DNA from: Paracoccus sediminilitoris
Lineage (GTDB): Bacteria > Pseudomonadota > Alphaproteobacteria > Rhodobacterales > Rhodobacteraceae
Direction: 5' to 3'
Assembly (NCBI RefSeq): GCF_003259195.1
Contig: NZ_QJPK01000016.1
Span: 21,364 to 85,363, forward strand
Length of the DNA stretch: 64,000 nucleotides
Below, in pieces: positions 46,983 to 55,941 of the stretch. The position numbers and the translations under genes are program-made. A model generated the notes under the pieces. It saw nothing but the letters and a program-made list of their open reading frames with translations. It ran no database searches and had not been told where the DNA came from. Numbering within the stretch: the stretch's first letter is position 1; each line of letters begins with the position of its first letter.

Positions 46983-47549
46983 ATGTCGGCTCCGAATGCG
47001 GGAATGAGGGCGCGGGTGGACGGGTTGCTGATGCAGCCCCTGGCGGGGCTGGCGCGCAAGCGCGGCGTGAGTGCCGAGGCGCATGACAAGGCCATGGCGC
47101 GGCTGCGCGACTGGCTGACCTACATGTCCGACGACAACCTGCGGGCCATGGTGGACCTGATCGCGCGGCACGCGGTCAAGGGCATCTGGCCCGAGGAAGG
47201 GCTGATCCGGTCCTGGGCGATGACGCTGCAATGCCCGCCGCCCCGCGACAGCGCCTATGCCCAGAGCCTGATCCGGTCGGCCATGGGTCGGCAGGCCATG
47301 GCCGAGGGCTGGGCGGTGGAGCTGTTCCAGATCGCCCGGAAGCTGGGCCCGCCGCCGGGCAAGTACATCATCACGCGGTTGCGCCAGGACGCGGATGCCA
47401 ACCGCCACAAGCGCCGGGTCATCCGCGAGAACATCGAGGCCGGGCGCGCGACGCTGGCCGAGAAGGACTGGCTGGCCGCCTGGCACGCGGACCTGGCCGA
47501 GATCGAGGCCATCCAGAACGCGGCGAACGAAGAAGGGACAGCAGCATGA
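46983..47549 (+). CDS. Phage early protein of unknown function (188 aa)
   Basis: A helical 188-aa protein without a known domain. The N-terminus (PNAGMRARVDGLLMQPLAG) is basic, the middle has LRDWLTYMSDDNLRAMVDLI, and the C-terminus is charged (EKDWLAAWHADLAEIEAIQN). The stop overlaps the next gene's start (ATGA). GAAGGGGAAGATGCC lies before the ATG. Confidence 0.65.
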   Translation: MSAPNAGMRARVDGLLMQPLAGLARKRGVSAEAHDKAMARLRDWLTYMSDDNLRAMVDLIARHAVKGIWPEEGLIRSWAMTLQCPPPRDSAYAQSLIRSAMGRQAMAEGWAVELFQIARKLGPPPGKYIITRLRQDADANRHKRRVIRENIEAGRATLAEKDWLAAWHADLAEIEAIQNAANEEGTAA

Positions 47550-48259
47550 GCATGATCGACAGGCAGGCGGCACGGGCGCGGCTGGAGGGCGAGGCCGAAC
47601 GGCTGCGGGCGATGATCGACCGCGCGACGCCGGTGGCGGGCTGCGGCCCCGCCATCCCGACCGCCCCGGCGCGCGGACCGCAGGTGGCCGAGATGCCGCG
47701 GGTGGTGATGCCCGACGGCAAGTCCAGATCCGGCTACAAGGTCGAGGAGATGGGCTGGCGGGGCTTCAAGGCGGTCCGCGCCGCCGACATCTTCGACGAT
47801 CTGGCCCGCATCGCCGCGGCCAAGGGACGCGAGGCACCCTTCACCAAGGCGCAGGTCACCGTCGCCCGACGCTATCGCGACCTGGTCGAGCGCCACGACG
47901 CGGGTGGCATGCGCTGCGCCAGCCTCGAGGCACGACGCGGGTCAGGGCCATCATCGGGAGGCGCGTTCATCGACGCCTACCTGGCCGAGGGCGAGGAGAT
48001 CCGCCGCCTGCAGCGCCGGATCGGAACCGGGACCGCCATGGTGGTTCGCCGGGTGCGCCCGTCCAGTCGCGGCGGCGCAAGGGCGTCGGTCATTACAAAC
48101 CGCGCGCTGGTCGACGCGATCTGCCTGCATGGGAAGAGCTTTCGAGCCGTTCTGAAAGCGCATGGCTGGGCTTTGGACGGAAAACACACATCAAAGCTGC
48201 ATGTCGCGCTGGCGGATGTGCTGGACCGCATGCACGGGCGCACGACCAAAAACTCTTGA
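47546..48259 (+). CDS. Phage protein before the packaging genes, possible late regulator
   Basis: A 237-aa protein. It has a central block FTKAQVTVARRYRDLVERHD and a C-terminal helix-turn-helix-like part (NRALVDAICLHGKSFRAVLK, HTSKLHVALADVLDRM). Being the last early gene before a hairpin and the structural genes, it sits where late-gene regulators often lie. This is inference from position only. Coupled to the upstream gene by ATGA. Confidence 0.55.
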   Translation: MSMIDRQAARARLEGEAERLRAMIDRATPVAGCGPAIPTAPARGPQVAEMPRVVMPDGKSRSGYKVEEMGWRGFKAVRAADIFDDLARIAAAKGREAPFTKAQVTVARRYRDLVERHDAGGMRCASLEARRGSGPSSGGAFIDAYLAEGEEIRRLQRRIGTGTAMVVRRVRPSSRGGARASVITNRALVDAICLHGKSFRAVLKAHGWALDGKHTSKLHVALADVLDRMHGRTTKNS

Positions 48260-48306
48260 TCGCTTATCCCTCACGGGGTCATAACTCTTGTCATCATCCA
48301 CAGGTG

Positions 48307-48334
48307 CGCCCGCCGGGAACTTCCCTTGCGGGCG
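48307..48334. terminator. Hairpin between early and late phage genes
   Basis: A 7-bp outer stem (CGCCCGC and GCGGGCG) and inner GGGAA/TTCCC stem form a compact hairpin 47 bases past the early genes. It probably ends early transcription and could be the target of antitermination. Confidence 0.5.
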
Positions 48335-48357
48335 TTCGTCGTTTCGGGGGCGCGATC

Positions 48358-49080
48358 ATGTTGAAGATCACGCTGGACGACGCCGACCTGCAGCGGAACC
48401 TGCGCCAGCTGGCAGACAGGGACGCGCGACAGGCAGCGGCATGGGCCTTGAACGACACGGCTGCCGATGTCCTGACGCATGTCCAGAACCGCATGGATGA
48501 GGTCTTCGACCGTCCCACGCGGTTCACGAAGAACGCGTTCATGGTCTGGCGGGCCAAGCCGAACAGCCTGGAAGCCTTCGTCATGGAACGTCCAACGGTC
48601 GGACGGCGGCATTACCTGAAGATGCAGGAACTGGGCGGCGCGCGCGGCCAGACGGGGCTCGAAGCGCTGCTATCCTCGCGGCTGGCCTATGACGGCATCA
48701 TCCAGTCGGCCATCCCTGCGGAGGGGGCCAAGCTGAACGCCTATGGCAACTGGCAGACCGGCGAACGCAACCAGGCGCTGTCGGCGGTCCAGGCGCAGCG
48801 CGACGACCGGACCAACACCACGGCCACGGCACGCAAACGCCATCGCAAGCGGGCCGGCTTCTTCGTGCCAAAGGCCGGATCGGGGCTTTCGCCGGGGATC
48901 TGGAAACGGGCGCCGGATGGCACGATCAGCAAGGTGCTGCACTTCAGTGCCGTTGCTCCGGTCTATTCGGAGCGGCTCGGGTTCCAGGACGGCGCCGCCG
49001 ATGTCTACCGCGCCCGGCTGCCCGAGCACCTGGCCCGCACCTTCGCACGGATGGTCCAGAGGGTGGCCGAACGCGGCTGA
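48358..49080 (+). CDS. Phage late protein of unknown function (240 aa)
   Basis: A 240-aa protein, probably structural. The N-terminus (DDADLQRNLRQLADRDARQA, then MDEVFDRPTRFTKNAF) resembles minor virion proteins sometimes found beside terminase genes; a basic stretch (TARKRHRKRAGFFV) lies near residue 160. No firm family. It stands between the early hairpin and the terminase genes. Confidence 0.6.
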   Translation: MLKITLDDADLQRNLRQLADRDARQAAAWALNDTAADVLTHVQNRMDEVFDRPTRFTKNAFMVWRAKPNSLEAFVMERPTVGRRHYLKMQELGGARGQTGLEALLSSRLAYDGIIQSAIPAEGAKLNAYGNWQTGERNQALSAVQAQRDDRTNTTATARKRHRKRAGFFVPKAGSGLSPGIWKRAPDGTISKVLHFSAVAPVYSERLGFQDGAADVYRARLPEHLARTFARMVQRVAERG

Positions 49081-49084
49081 CCGC

Positions 49085-49175
49085 CCAGCCCCCGCGGGTC
49101 CTTCCTGGCAAGGAACCGCACGGGGGTAATTCGCACCCCGCTATTCGCAACTTTTTTCGGAGTTTTCAGCCGCAG
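49085..49175 (+). other. Candidate cos (packaging) region
   Basis: The gap just before the small terminase gene holds TTCCT-GGCA-AGGAA (49102-49115), GGGGT-AATTCGC-ACCCC (49123-49139) and a TTCGCA direct repeat at 49130 and 49144, then a T run. Lambda-type terminases act at a cos site in exactly this place. No cut site can be named from sequence alone. Confidence 0.4.
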
Positions 49176-49202
49176 AGGATGGGGTTGTTGTTGGGGTTTG
49201 GC

Positions 49203-49877
49203 ATGTCGGAACAGGATGAACTGCCCACGCTGCTGCCGGTCGAGATCGACGACGCCCTGGCGCAGCTGCTGCACCGGTTCCCGCTACCCGACACCATCCT
49301 CGACGCGGACATGAACCAGGAGGAGATCGCCCAGGCCTTCGGGACCACGGTCAATACCGTGGCGAAGTGGATCCGCGATGGCATGCCGGTGGCGCAAGTC
49401 GGCGGCAACGGTCGGGCCTACGTGCTGCGCCTGTCTCACTGCTGGGCCTGGCGCAAAGGGCGCGAGGCGGATGCCGCGCACCGCAACCGGCATAACGAGA
49501 ACCAGATCAGCATGCTTCGAGCCGAGTTCCTAGGCGTGGAGGTCGACAACGAAGCGGCCACCTTGTCGGGCAAGGAACGCCGCGAGCTGGCCGAGGCCGA
49601 CATCCGCTGGTCGGCAGCGCAGCTGAACCGCCGTCGCCTGGTCCCGCTGGATGATGTCCTCGAACTCCTGGAAAGCATCGGCAAGATCGTCCGCGACGGC
49701 CTTGAATCCATGCCCGACCGGCTGGAACGGGAACTGGACCTGACCGCCGTTCAGGTGGCGACGGTCGGCAATATCGGGGCCGACATCCTGACGACCATCG
49801 CGGACCGGATCGAGGAGGCCGAGCTGCGCGAGCGCGATGTGCCCGATGTCGATTACAATGCCAGGATCCTGATCTGA
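49203..49877 (+). CDS. Terminase small subunit (Nu1-like)
   Basis: DNA-recognition subunit of the packaging motor, 224 aa. An N-terminal winged helix-turn-helix (about residues 35-75: MNQEEIAQAFGTTVNTVAKW and IRDGMPV) would bind cos. The C-terminal half is helical for contact with the large subunit. The ATG at 49203 gives the better N-terminus. The large-subunit gene follows one base after its stop. Confidence 0.82.
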   Translation: MSEQDELPTLLPVEIDDALAQLLHRFPLPDTILDADMNQEEIAQAFGTTVNTVAKWIRDGMPVAQVGGNGRAYVLRLSHCWAWRKGREADAAHRNRHNENQISMLRAEFLGVEVDNEAATLSGKERRELAEADIRWSAAQLNRRRLVPLDDVLELLESIGKIVRDGLESMPDRLERELDLTAVQVATVGNIGADILTTIADRIEEAELRERDVPDVDYNARILI

Positions 49878-49878
49878 C

Positions 49879-52059
49879 ATGCGCAGCCTGGACCAGTTCG
49901 AACCGCTGCCGCCCTATGCCGATCCGCGCATGGCCCTGAAGATGGCGCTGCCCGCCTGGCGGCCGGCGCAGAAGATCTCAGTCACCGAGGCCGCCGAGCG
50001 CTCCATGCGGGTGAACGTGTCGGGGCAGTGGCAGCCCTTCCGGCGCGATGTCACGCCCTACATGGTCGAGCCGACCGACATGATCGCCTCGCGGACCTAT
50101 CGGGGGCTTTCCTTCTGCGGGCCTTCGCAGTCGGGCAAGACGCAGATGCTGCAATCGGCCATCGCCTATACGATCACCGCCGACCCGGGACGCGTGGCGC
50201 TGTTCCAGATGACCCGCGAGGCCGCGGCCGAGTTCGAGCGCAACAAGATCTCGCCGATGGTGCGCAACAGCCCGGAACTGCGGGCCCGGCAGGGCAGCGG
50301 GCGCGGATCGGACAATATCTACCACAAGCTCTTCACGGGCGGCACGCAGCTGACCCTGGACTGGCCGACAATCACCAAGCTCAGCTCGGCCACCATCCGG
50401 CTGGTGCTGGGGACCGACTATGACCACTTCCCCGAAAGCATCGACGGCGAGGGGGATGCCTATTCGCTGATGCGGGCCCGGGCGCGGACCTACCTTTCCC
50501 GTGGCATGGTCGTGGTCGAAAGCAGCCCGGGCGCGCCCTTGAAGGACGAGTCCTGGCGCCCGTCCACGCCGCATGACTGCCCGCCGGTGGAATACGGTGT
50601 GCTGTCGCTCTATCCGCACGGCACGCGGGGTCGCTGGTACTGGCCTTGTCCGAACTGCGAGGCCGGGTTCGAGCCGACCTTCCGGCGCCTGCGCTACCCC
50701 GACAGTGCCGATCCGATGGAGGCCGGAGAAGCGGCGCAGATGATCTGCCCACATTGCGGCCAAGGCTTCGGCCACCAGCTGAAGCGCGAACTGAATGCTG
50801 CGGGCCGGTGGTTGCACGAGGGACGCGAGACGGATGCGAACGGCCAACCGACGCTGGTGACGATCGACAGCGGCGAGGTGCGCAAGACCGACATGCTCAG
50901 CTACTGGCTCGACGGGGCAGCGGCGTCCTTCTCATCCTGGCGCGAACTTGTGACCACCTATTGCCAGGCGGTGAAGACCTTCGAGGCCACCGGCGACGAG
51001 GAGAAGCTGAAGACGGCGATGAACACCGGGCAGGCCCAGCCCTATTTCCCGCGCTCTGCGGTGTCCGACCTGGAGGTGACGGTGCAGGGTCTGCGCGACA
51101 AGGCCCGCGGCCTCGATCTGCCGAAGGGTACCGCGCCCCGGTGGGCGCGCTACCTGACCATCTCGGTCGACGTCCAGGGCACGTATTTCTCGGTCGGGGT
51201 CACGGCTTGGGGCGAGAACGGTCAGCACATGCCGATCGACCGCTTCGACATCGTCACCCTGCCGGGTGCCGGCGAAGGACGCCGCCTCAAACCCTTCGAG
51301 GTCGCCGAGGACTGGGAGGTGCTGGCACCACTGGCCGAACGCAGCTGGCCGGTGGCCGGATCGGACGCGCGCATGACGGCCGTGGCGCTGGCCATCGACC
51401 TTCACGGCGGCGGGGCCACCACGGATAACGCCTATCGGTTCTACCGGGGCCGCCGCCGCGAGGGTCAGGCGGGCCTGTGGTACCTGACCCGTGGCGAAGG
51501 CGGGCTGAAGAAGCAGGACCGCGTCTGGCTCAAGGCTCCCGAGGCCGCCAGCCAGAAGAACCGCCGCCGCCGCGTCGCAAAGGACATCCAGATCCTGTTC
51601 ATGGCGGTGGACCGGTTGAAGGACGCGGTCGCAGCCTCGCTCAGGGCCGAGGACGGCATGGTGAACGCCTGCCTGATCCCGGAATGGATGACGCCGGAGG
51701 AGCTCGCCGAGTTCACCGCCGAACGCCGCACCCCGGGCGGATGGGAGAAGCGGCCCGGCATCGTGCGCAACGAGAGCCTCGACCACCTGGTCCAAGCCCG
51801 CGCCCTGCACATCATCAAGGGTGCGGAGCGGATCGACTGGTCCTCCCCGGCCTTCTGGGCCAGCTGGTCCGTGGAGAACCCGCACCTGTTGCTGGCAGAG
51901 GCCGCAGCCGAACCGACGGCCGATGCCGATCCGCCCGCCGGGACGGTGCCGCAGGACCAGCCGACAGACGAACCGATGCGCCCCGCGGCCCCGCCGCGCG
52001 CGCCGATCTCCGCCCCCGGTCGCGGGGGATGGATCCAGCAAAGAGGGAAGTGGCTCTGA
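49879..52059 (+). CDS. Terminase large subunit, GpA family
   Basis: ATPase and cos nuclease of DNA packaging, 726 aa, of the lambda gpA type. The Walker A region is FCGPSQSGKTQMLQ near residue 80. A zinc-finger pair (CPNCEAGF near 255 and CPHCGQGF near 290) is typical of GpA. The nuclease region follows at about 420-600. The C-terminal 50 residues are proline-rich. It shares one base with the gpW-like gene. Confidence 0.95.
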   Translation: MRSLDQFEPLPPYADPRMALKMALPAWRPAQKISVTEAAERSMRVNVSGQWQPFRRDVTPYMVEPTDMIASRTYRGLSFCGPSQSGKTQMLQSAIAYTITADPGRVALFQMTREAAAEFERNKISPMVRNSPELRARQGSGRGSDNIYHKLFTGGTQLTLDWPTITKLSSATIRLVLGTDYDHFPESIDGEGDAYSLMRARARTYLSRGMVVVESSPGAPLKDESWRPSTPHDCPPVEYGVLSLYPHGTRGRWYWPCPNCEAGFEPTFRRLRYPDSADPMEAGEAAQMICPHCGQGFGHQLKRELNAAGRWLHEGRETDANGQPTLVTIDSGEVRKTDMLSYWLDGAAASFSSWRELVTTYCQAVKTFEATGDEEKLKTAMNTGQAQPYFPRSAVSDLEVTVQGLRDKARGLDLPKGTAPRWARYLTISVDVQGTYFSVGVTAWGENGQHMPIDRFDIVTLPGAGEGRRLKPFEVAEDWEVLAPLAERSWPVAGSDARMTAVALAIDLHGGGATTDNAYRFYRGRRREGQAGLWYLTRGEGGLKKQDRVWLKAPEAASQKNRRRRVAKDIQILFMAVDRLKDAVAASLRAEDGMVNACLIPEWMTPEELAEFTAERRTPGGWEKRPGIVRNESLDHLVQARALHIIKGAERIDWSSPAFWASWSVENPHLLLAEAAAEPTADADPPAGTVPQDQPTDEPMRPAAPPRAPISAPGRGGWIQQRGKWL

Positions 52060-52253
52060 TGGCCTATACCGCGCAGCATCTTGCAGAGCTGAAGGCGAAC
52101 ATCGCCCGGGGTGTCACCTCGCTCGAACTGAACGGCGAGAAGGTGACCTTCCGCAGCCTCGACGAGATGCAGCGCATCGTGGCGATGATCGAGCGCGAGC
52201 TGACCCCGATGCCGGTCTCGGGCCTGTTGCTGCCCACGTTCTCGCGGGGCTGA
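52059..52253 (+). CDS. Head-tail joining protein, gpW-like
   Basis: A 64-aa protein (HLAELKANIARGVTSLELNG, then EKVTFRSLDEMQRIVAMIER) with the size, place and helix-strand-helix pattern of lambda gpW. gpW stabilises packaged heads and joins them to the tail. TGATG links it to the terminase gene, and the portal gene begins one base after its stop. Confidence 0.78.
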   Translation: MAYTAQHLAELKANIARGVTSLELNGEKVTFRSLDEMQRIVAMIERELTPMPVSGLLLPTFSRG

Positions 52254-52254
52254 C

Positions 52255-53748
52255 ATGAACATCATCGACAAGGTGATCATGGCGATCTCGCCCGCGCGCG
52301 GGGCTGCGCGCGAGAAGGCGCGCACCGTGGCCATGCACTATCGCGCCTCGCGTCTCGGGCATCGCAACGAGGGCATCCGCGCCACCAGCGCGGACGCCGA
52401 CATGGCGGGCCGCAGCCGCCGCATGGTGGCCTTCTATGCCCGCGACATGATCCGCAACTCGCCCTTCGCCGCACGGGTGCAGCAGGTCATCTCCGGCAAC
52501 GTGGTCGGCGACGGGATCATCCCCAAGGTGCAGGTCTCCAAGGGGCTGCCCGAGGGCGTCCAGAAGCGCATGCGCGACCGGGGGCTGGAGCTGATCGAGG
52601 ATCACCTCGACACCACCGCCATCGACCGATGCGGGCTGCAAAACTTCTATGGCCTGCAGACCACGGCCATGAACACGGTCATCGATGCGGGCGAGGTGCT
52701 GATCCGGCGCCACCGCCCGGCCAGCCGCGGCCTGGACATGCCGTTGCAGATCGAGGTGCTGGAGCCCGACTACATCGACGACAGCCGGTGGGGCCAGTCG
52801 CTGGATGGCAACGAGATCCGCGAAGGCATCGAATACGACGCCAACGGCGACCGCGTGGCCTACTGGCTCTACACCCAGCACCCCGGTGGCGAATGGCGGC
52901 CGGGCAGCTTTCCCTCGTCTTCCGAGCGTGTGCCCGCCGAGGACATCATCCATGTCTTCCGGGTCGATCGTCCCGGGCAGACGCGCGGCATCAGCTGGTA
53001 CACGCCCATCGCCGAAAAGCTGCTCAACCTCGACGATTCCGAGGATGCGCACCTGATGCGCCAGAAGATTGCGGCATGCTTTGCGGCGTTTCACCGGGCG
53101 GGCCCGGAAGGCGCGCCGCGGACGGATCTGGGCGGCACCCTGCAGCCGGGCGTGATCATGCAGATCACCCAGGACGAGGAGGTCGAGTTCTCGGACCCGC
53201 CCGAGGTCGGCGGCTTCGACGAGTTCGGGCGATCGGTCCTGCGGTCCGCCGCCATGGGCGTCGGCATCACCTACGAGGCGCTGACCGGCGATCTGACCGG
53301 GGTCAACTTCAGTTCTGCCCGCATCGGGCGGCTGGAGATGGACCGCAACATCTCGCGCTGGCAGTGGCTGATGATGGTGCCGATGTTCCTGCAGCGCTTT
53401 GGCGGCTGGTTCGTCGAGGCCTGGGCCGAGGCCGAGGGCGACGAGGAGTTCCAGCGCCTGATCTGGGAAGACCCCAAGACGGTCAGGATGACCTGGGTGC
53501 CGCCGCATCGCATCCTGGTCGATCCGGCCCGCGAGTTTGGCGCGCTGAGCGATGCCGTGCGGTCCGGTTTCCAGTCCCGCCAGGGCGTGGTGCGCCAACT
53601 GGGCGTCGATCCCGAACGCCTGCTGCAGGAACAGCTGCAGGACAAGGACGAGGCCGACAGGATGGGCCTCCTCTTTGACAGCGACCCGCGCGCCGACCCG
53701 GCCCGCAAGACCCTGACCCTTCCCGACAAGGACAAGCCTGATGAATGA
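52255..53748 (+). CDS. Phage portal protein, lambda family
   Basis: Dodecameric DNA entry ring, 497 aa. Family blocks are DMIRNSPFAARVQQVISGNV near residue 65, LEPDYIDDSRWG near 170, DIIHVFRVDRPGQTRGISW near 230, and GITYEALTGDLTGVNFSSAR near 345. The C-terminus is charged and overlaps the capsid gene by 8 bases. Confidence 0.94.
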   Translation: MNIIDKVIMAISPARGAAREKARTVAMHYRASRLGHRNEGIRATSADADMAGRSRRMVAFYARDMIRNSPFAARVQQVISGNVVGDGIIPKVQVSKGLPEGVQKRMRDRGLELIEDHLDTTAIDRCGLQNFYGLQTTAMNTVIDAGEVLIRRHRPASRGLDMPLQIEVLEPDYIDDSRWGQSLDGNEIREGIEYDANGDRVAYWLYTQHPGGEWRPGSFPSSSERVPAEDIIHVFRVDRPGQTRGISWYTPIAEKLLNLDDSEDAHLMRQKIAACFAAFHRAGPEGAPRTDLGGTLQPGVIMQITQDEEVEFSDPPEVGGFDEFGRSVLRSAAMGVGITYEALTGDLTGVNFSSARIGRLEMDRNISRWQWLMMVPMFLQRFGGWFVEAWAEAEGDEEFQRLIWEDPKTVRMTWVPPHRILVDPAREFGALSDAVRSGFQSRQGVVRQLGVDPERLLQEQLQDKDEADRMGLLFDSDPRADPARKTLTLPDKDKPDE

Positions 53749-55861
53749 ACTTCTCCTGACCGGCACGGTGGGCTCCTCGTTCTGGGACGAGGACAGCTTC
53801 ACCGCCAAGAGCGTCCGCGAGGCCATTGCCGGGATGACCGGCCCGCTGACCGTGCGCCTGAACTCGGGCGGCGGCATCGCGACCGAGGGGCAGGCGATCT
53901 ACACCGTGCTGAAGAACCACCCCGGCGAGGTGACGGTGATCATCGAGGGGATCGCCGCCTCGGCGGCATCGCTGATCGCGATGGCGGGCGACAGGATCGT
54001 CATGCCGCTCGGGGCCATCATGATGATCCATGACCCTGCCAACTGGTACACCGAAGGCCGCGGCACCGAGGATGACCACCTGCACATCGCCAAATCCCTG
54101 GCGGTCCTCGCGAACGCCTATGCCGGGATCTACGCGTCGCGGGCCGGCATTCCGGCGGAAGAGGCCCGCGAGATCATGAAGGCCGAGACCTATTTCGACG
54201 GCGCGGGCGCGGTCGAGGCGGGCTTTGCCACGGAGACCGACGAGGAGACCGACGCGACCGCCGTGGCGACCTTCGATTATCGCCTCTACCCCAAGGCACC
54301 CAAGGGCCTGCGCCGGATTGGCGAAGGTCTCGCGCGGCAGGCCACCGGCAACATGATCACGGCCATGATGGCCGGACCCCACAAACCCAATCAGAAAGGC
54401 ACCCAGATGGGCAAGCGCACCTCCCCGAAGACGCAGACCTCCATGTCCGATCAGGATGATCCGAACATGGAGGGCGATAACGACACCACCTCGGCAATCG
54501 ACGATGAGACCACGTCGCAGATGTCGAGCGAGGACGAGACCGACATGTCGGCCGAAGATGTGGCCGAGGCCTCGGACGACGACGAGGCCGAGGCTGAGGG
54601 CGATGACGCGGCCACCGCCAGCGAGAGCCCGAACGCCCATGCGACGGCAATCATGAACTTCGCGGCCTCGCGCAAGATCGGCGCCGATGTGGCCATGGAC
54701 TGGATCAAGAAGGGCCTGACGATCAAGCAGGCCACCAAGGAGTACACCATGAATCAAGCCCAAGGTGGCACGGCCCCGCGCAACGGCCTGCCGCGTGCCT
54801 CGATCATGCGCGACGAACGCAGCACCACGCGCGCGGCGATGGCGCACGCGCTGCATGCGCAGATCGCCGGGCGCGAGCCGTCCATGGCCGCCGCGCGGCA
54901 GTATATGGACATGTCGCTGGTCGAGATGGCAGCGGCCTCCTGCGGTCACCGCGGCAAGATCCGCTCGGCGGGCGACAAGATCAGCGTCTTCATGGCCGCC
55001 TCGCATTCGACCTCGGACTTCCCCGCCATCTTCAACAATGCCCTGAGCAAGGTCCTCCTGGAGCGCTACAGCGCCTTCCAGCCGACCTATCGCGCCATTG
55101 CCAAAAAGCGCAACTTCCGCGACTTCCGGCCCACGCCCCTGATCCGCACCGGCGATTTCCCGATGCTGCTGCCGATCCAGGAGACCGGCGAGATCAAGTG
55201 GGGCACGTTCGGCGAGAGCGGCGAGACTGCCGTCCTGGTCCCCTATGGCCGCGGGCTGACCATCAGCCGCCAGATGATGATCAACGACGACCTGGGCGCG
55301 ATCGACGACATGCTGTCGAGCTATGGCGAGACGGTGGCCTTCTTCGAGGAACAGACCTTCTACCGCAACCTGCTGGGCGCGCGGATGGCCGACGGCCAGC
55401 TGATGTTCCATGCCAGCCGCAACAACGTCGCGGCCGCCGGCACCCAGATCACCGCCGCCGCGCTCTCTGCCGGGCGCGCGGCCATCCGCAAGCAGAAGAG
55501 CATCGACGGCGCGCCGCTGAACCTGGCGCCCGCGATCCTGCTGGTCGGCCCGGAACAGGAAACGGCCGCCGAGATGATCGTGGCGCAGATCACGGCCACC
55601 GACAGCGGCTCGGTCAACCCGTTCTCGGGCAAGCTGCAGGTGATCGTCACCACCGAGATCACCGACAATTCCTGGTATCTGCTGTCCAGCCGCGCCCCGT
55701 GCTGGATCTATGGCTTCCTCGAGGGCCAGGAGGCACCCCGCGTGCGCACCGAGGAGCCTTTCGGCACCCAGGGCTTCTCGATGACCGTCGAGCATGACTT
55801 CGGGACCGGCAACGCCGACTTCCGGGGCGGCTGGCGGAACCCGGGCGCCGCGCCCGCCTGA
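53741..55861 (+). CDS. Prohead protease and major capsid protein fusion
   Basis: A 706-aa protein with three parts. Residues 1-200 are a ClpP-like serine protease (S74 in GIAASAAS, H97 in MMIHDP). Residues 220-335 form an acidic scaffold-like linker. From residue 337 on is the major capsid fold (DFRPTPLIRTGDFPMLLPIQ, GWRNPGAAPA at the end). Such fusions are a known phage arrangement. A strong ribosome binding site lies inside, before M337, so capsid protein may also be made on its own. Confidence 0.92.
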   Translation: MNELLLTGTVGSSFWDEDSFTAKSVREAIAGMTGPLTVRLNSGGGIATEGQAIYTVLKNHPGEVTVIIEGIAASAASLIAMAGDRIVMPLGAIMMIHDPANWYTEGRGTEDDHLHIAKSLAVLANAYAGIYASRAGIPAEEAREIMKAETYFDGAGAVEAGFATETDEETDATAVATFDYRLYPKAPKGLRRIGEGLARQATGNMITAMMAGPHKPNQKGTQMGKRTSPKTQTSMSDQDDPNMEGDNDTTSAIDDETTSQMSSEDETDMSAEDVAEASDDDEAEAEGDDAATASESPNAHATAIMNFAASRKIGADVAMDWIKKGLTIKQATKEYTMNQAQGGTAPRNGLPRASIMRDERSTTRAAMAHALHAQIAGREPSMAAARQYMDMSLVEMAAASCGHRGKIRSAGDKISVFMAASHSTSDFPAIFNNALSKVLLERYSAFQPTYRAIAKKRNFRDFRPTPLIRTGDFPMLLPIQETGEIKWGTFGESGETAVLVPYGRGLTISRQMMINDDLGAIDDMLSSYGETVAFFEEQTFYRNLLGARMADGQLMFHASRNNVAAAGTQITAAALSAGRAAIRKQKSIDGAPLNLAPAILLVGPEQETAAEMIVAQITATDSGSVNPFSGKLQVIVTTEITDNSWYLLSSRAPCWIYGFLEGQEAPRVRTEEPFGTQGFSMTVEHDFGTGNADFRGGWRNPGAAPA
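54737..54742 (+). promoter_or_regulatory. Internal ribosome binding site before the capsid part
   Basis: AAGGAG, six bases, then an in-frame ATG at 54749 (M337 of the fusion). This is a textbook Shine-Dalgarno spacing at the domain border and would yield a separate 370-aa capsid protein. Confidence 0.6.
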
Positions 55862-55883
55862 TCCCCGACAACCCGTCTGACCT

Positions 55884-55915
55884 GACAGAGAGCCGCCCGC
55901 GAGGCGGCTTCTGTC
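55884..55915 (+). terminator. Hairpin between capsid and decoration genes
   Basis: AGCCGCC and GGCGGCT around a 5-base loop, extended by GACAGA/TCTGTC with one bulged G. It lies 22 bases past the capsid stop. It may be a partial terminator or an RNA-processing hairpin that sets the ratio of capsid to later genes. Confidence 0.5.
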
Positions 55916-55941
55916 GTTGAACCCCCAGAGGAGAGATCCCG

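Noticed and set aside
53483..55795. A 770-codon open frame antisense to the capsid fusion
   Set aside because: Antisense shadow; no ribosome binding site and low-complexity product.
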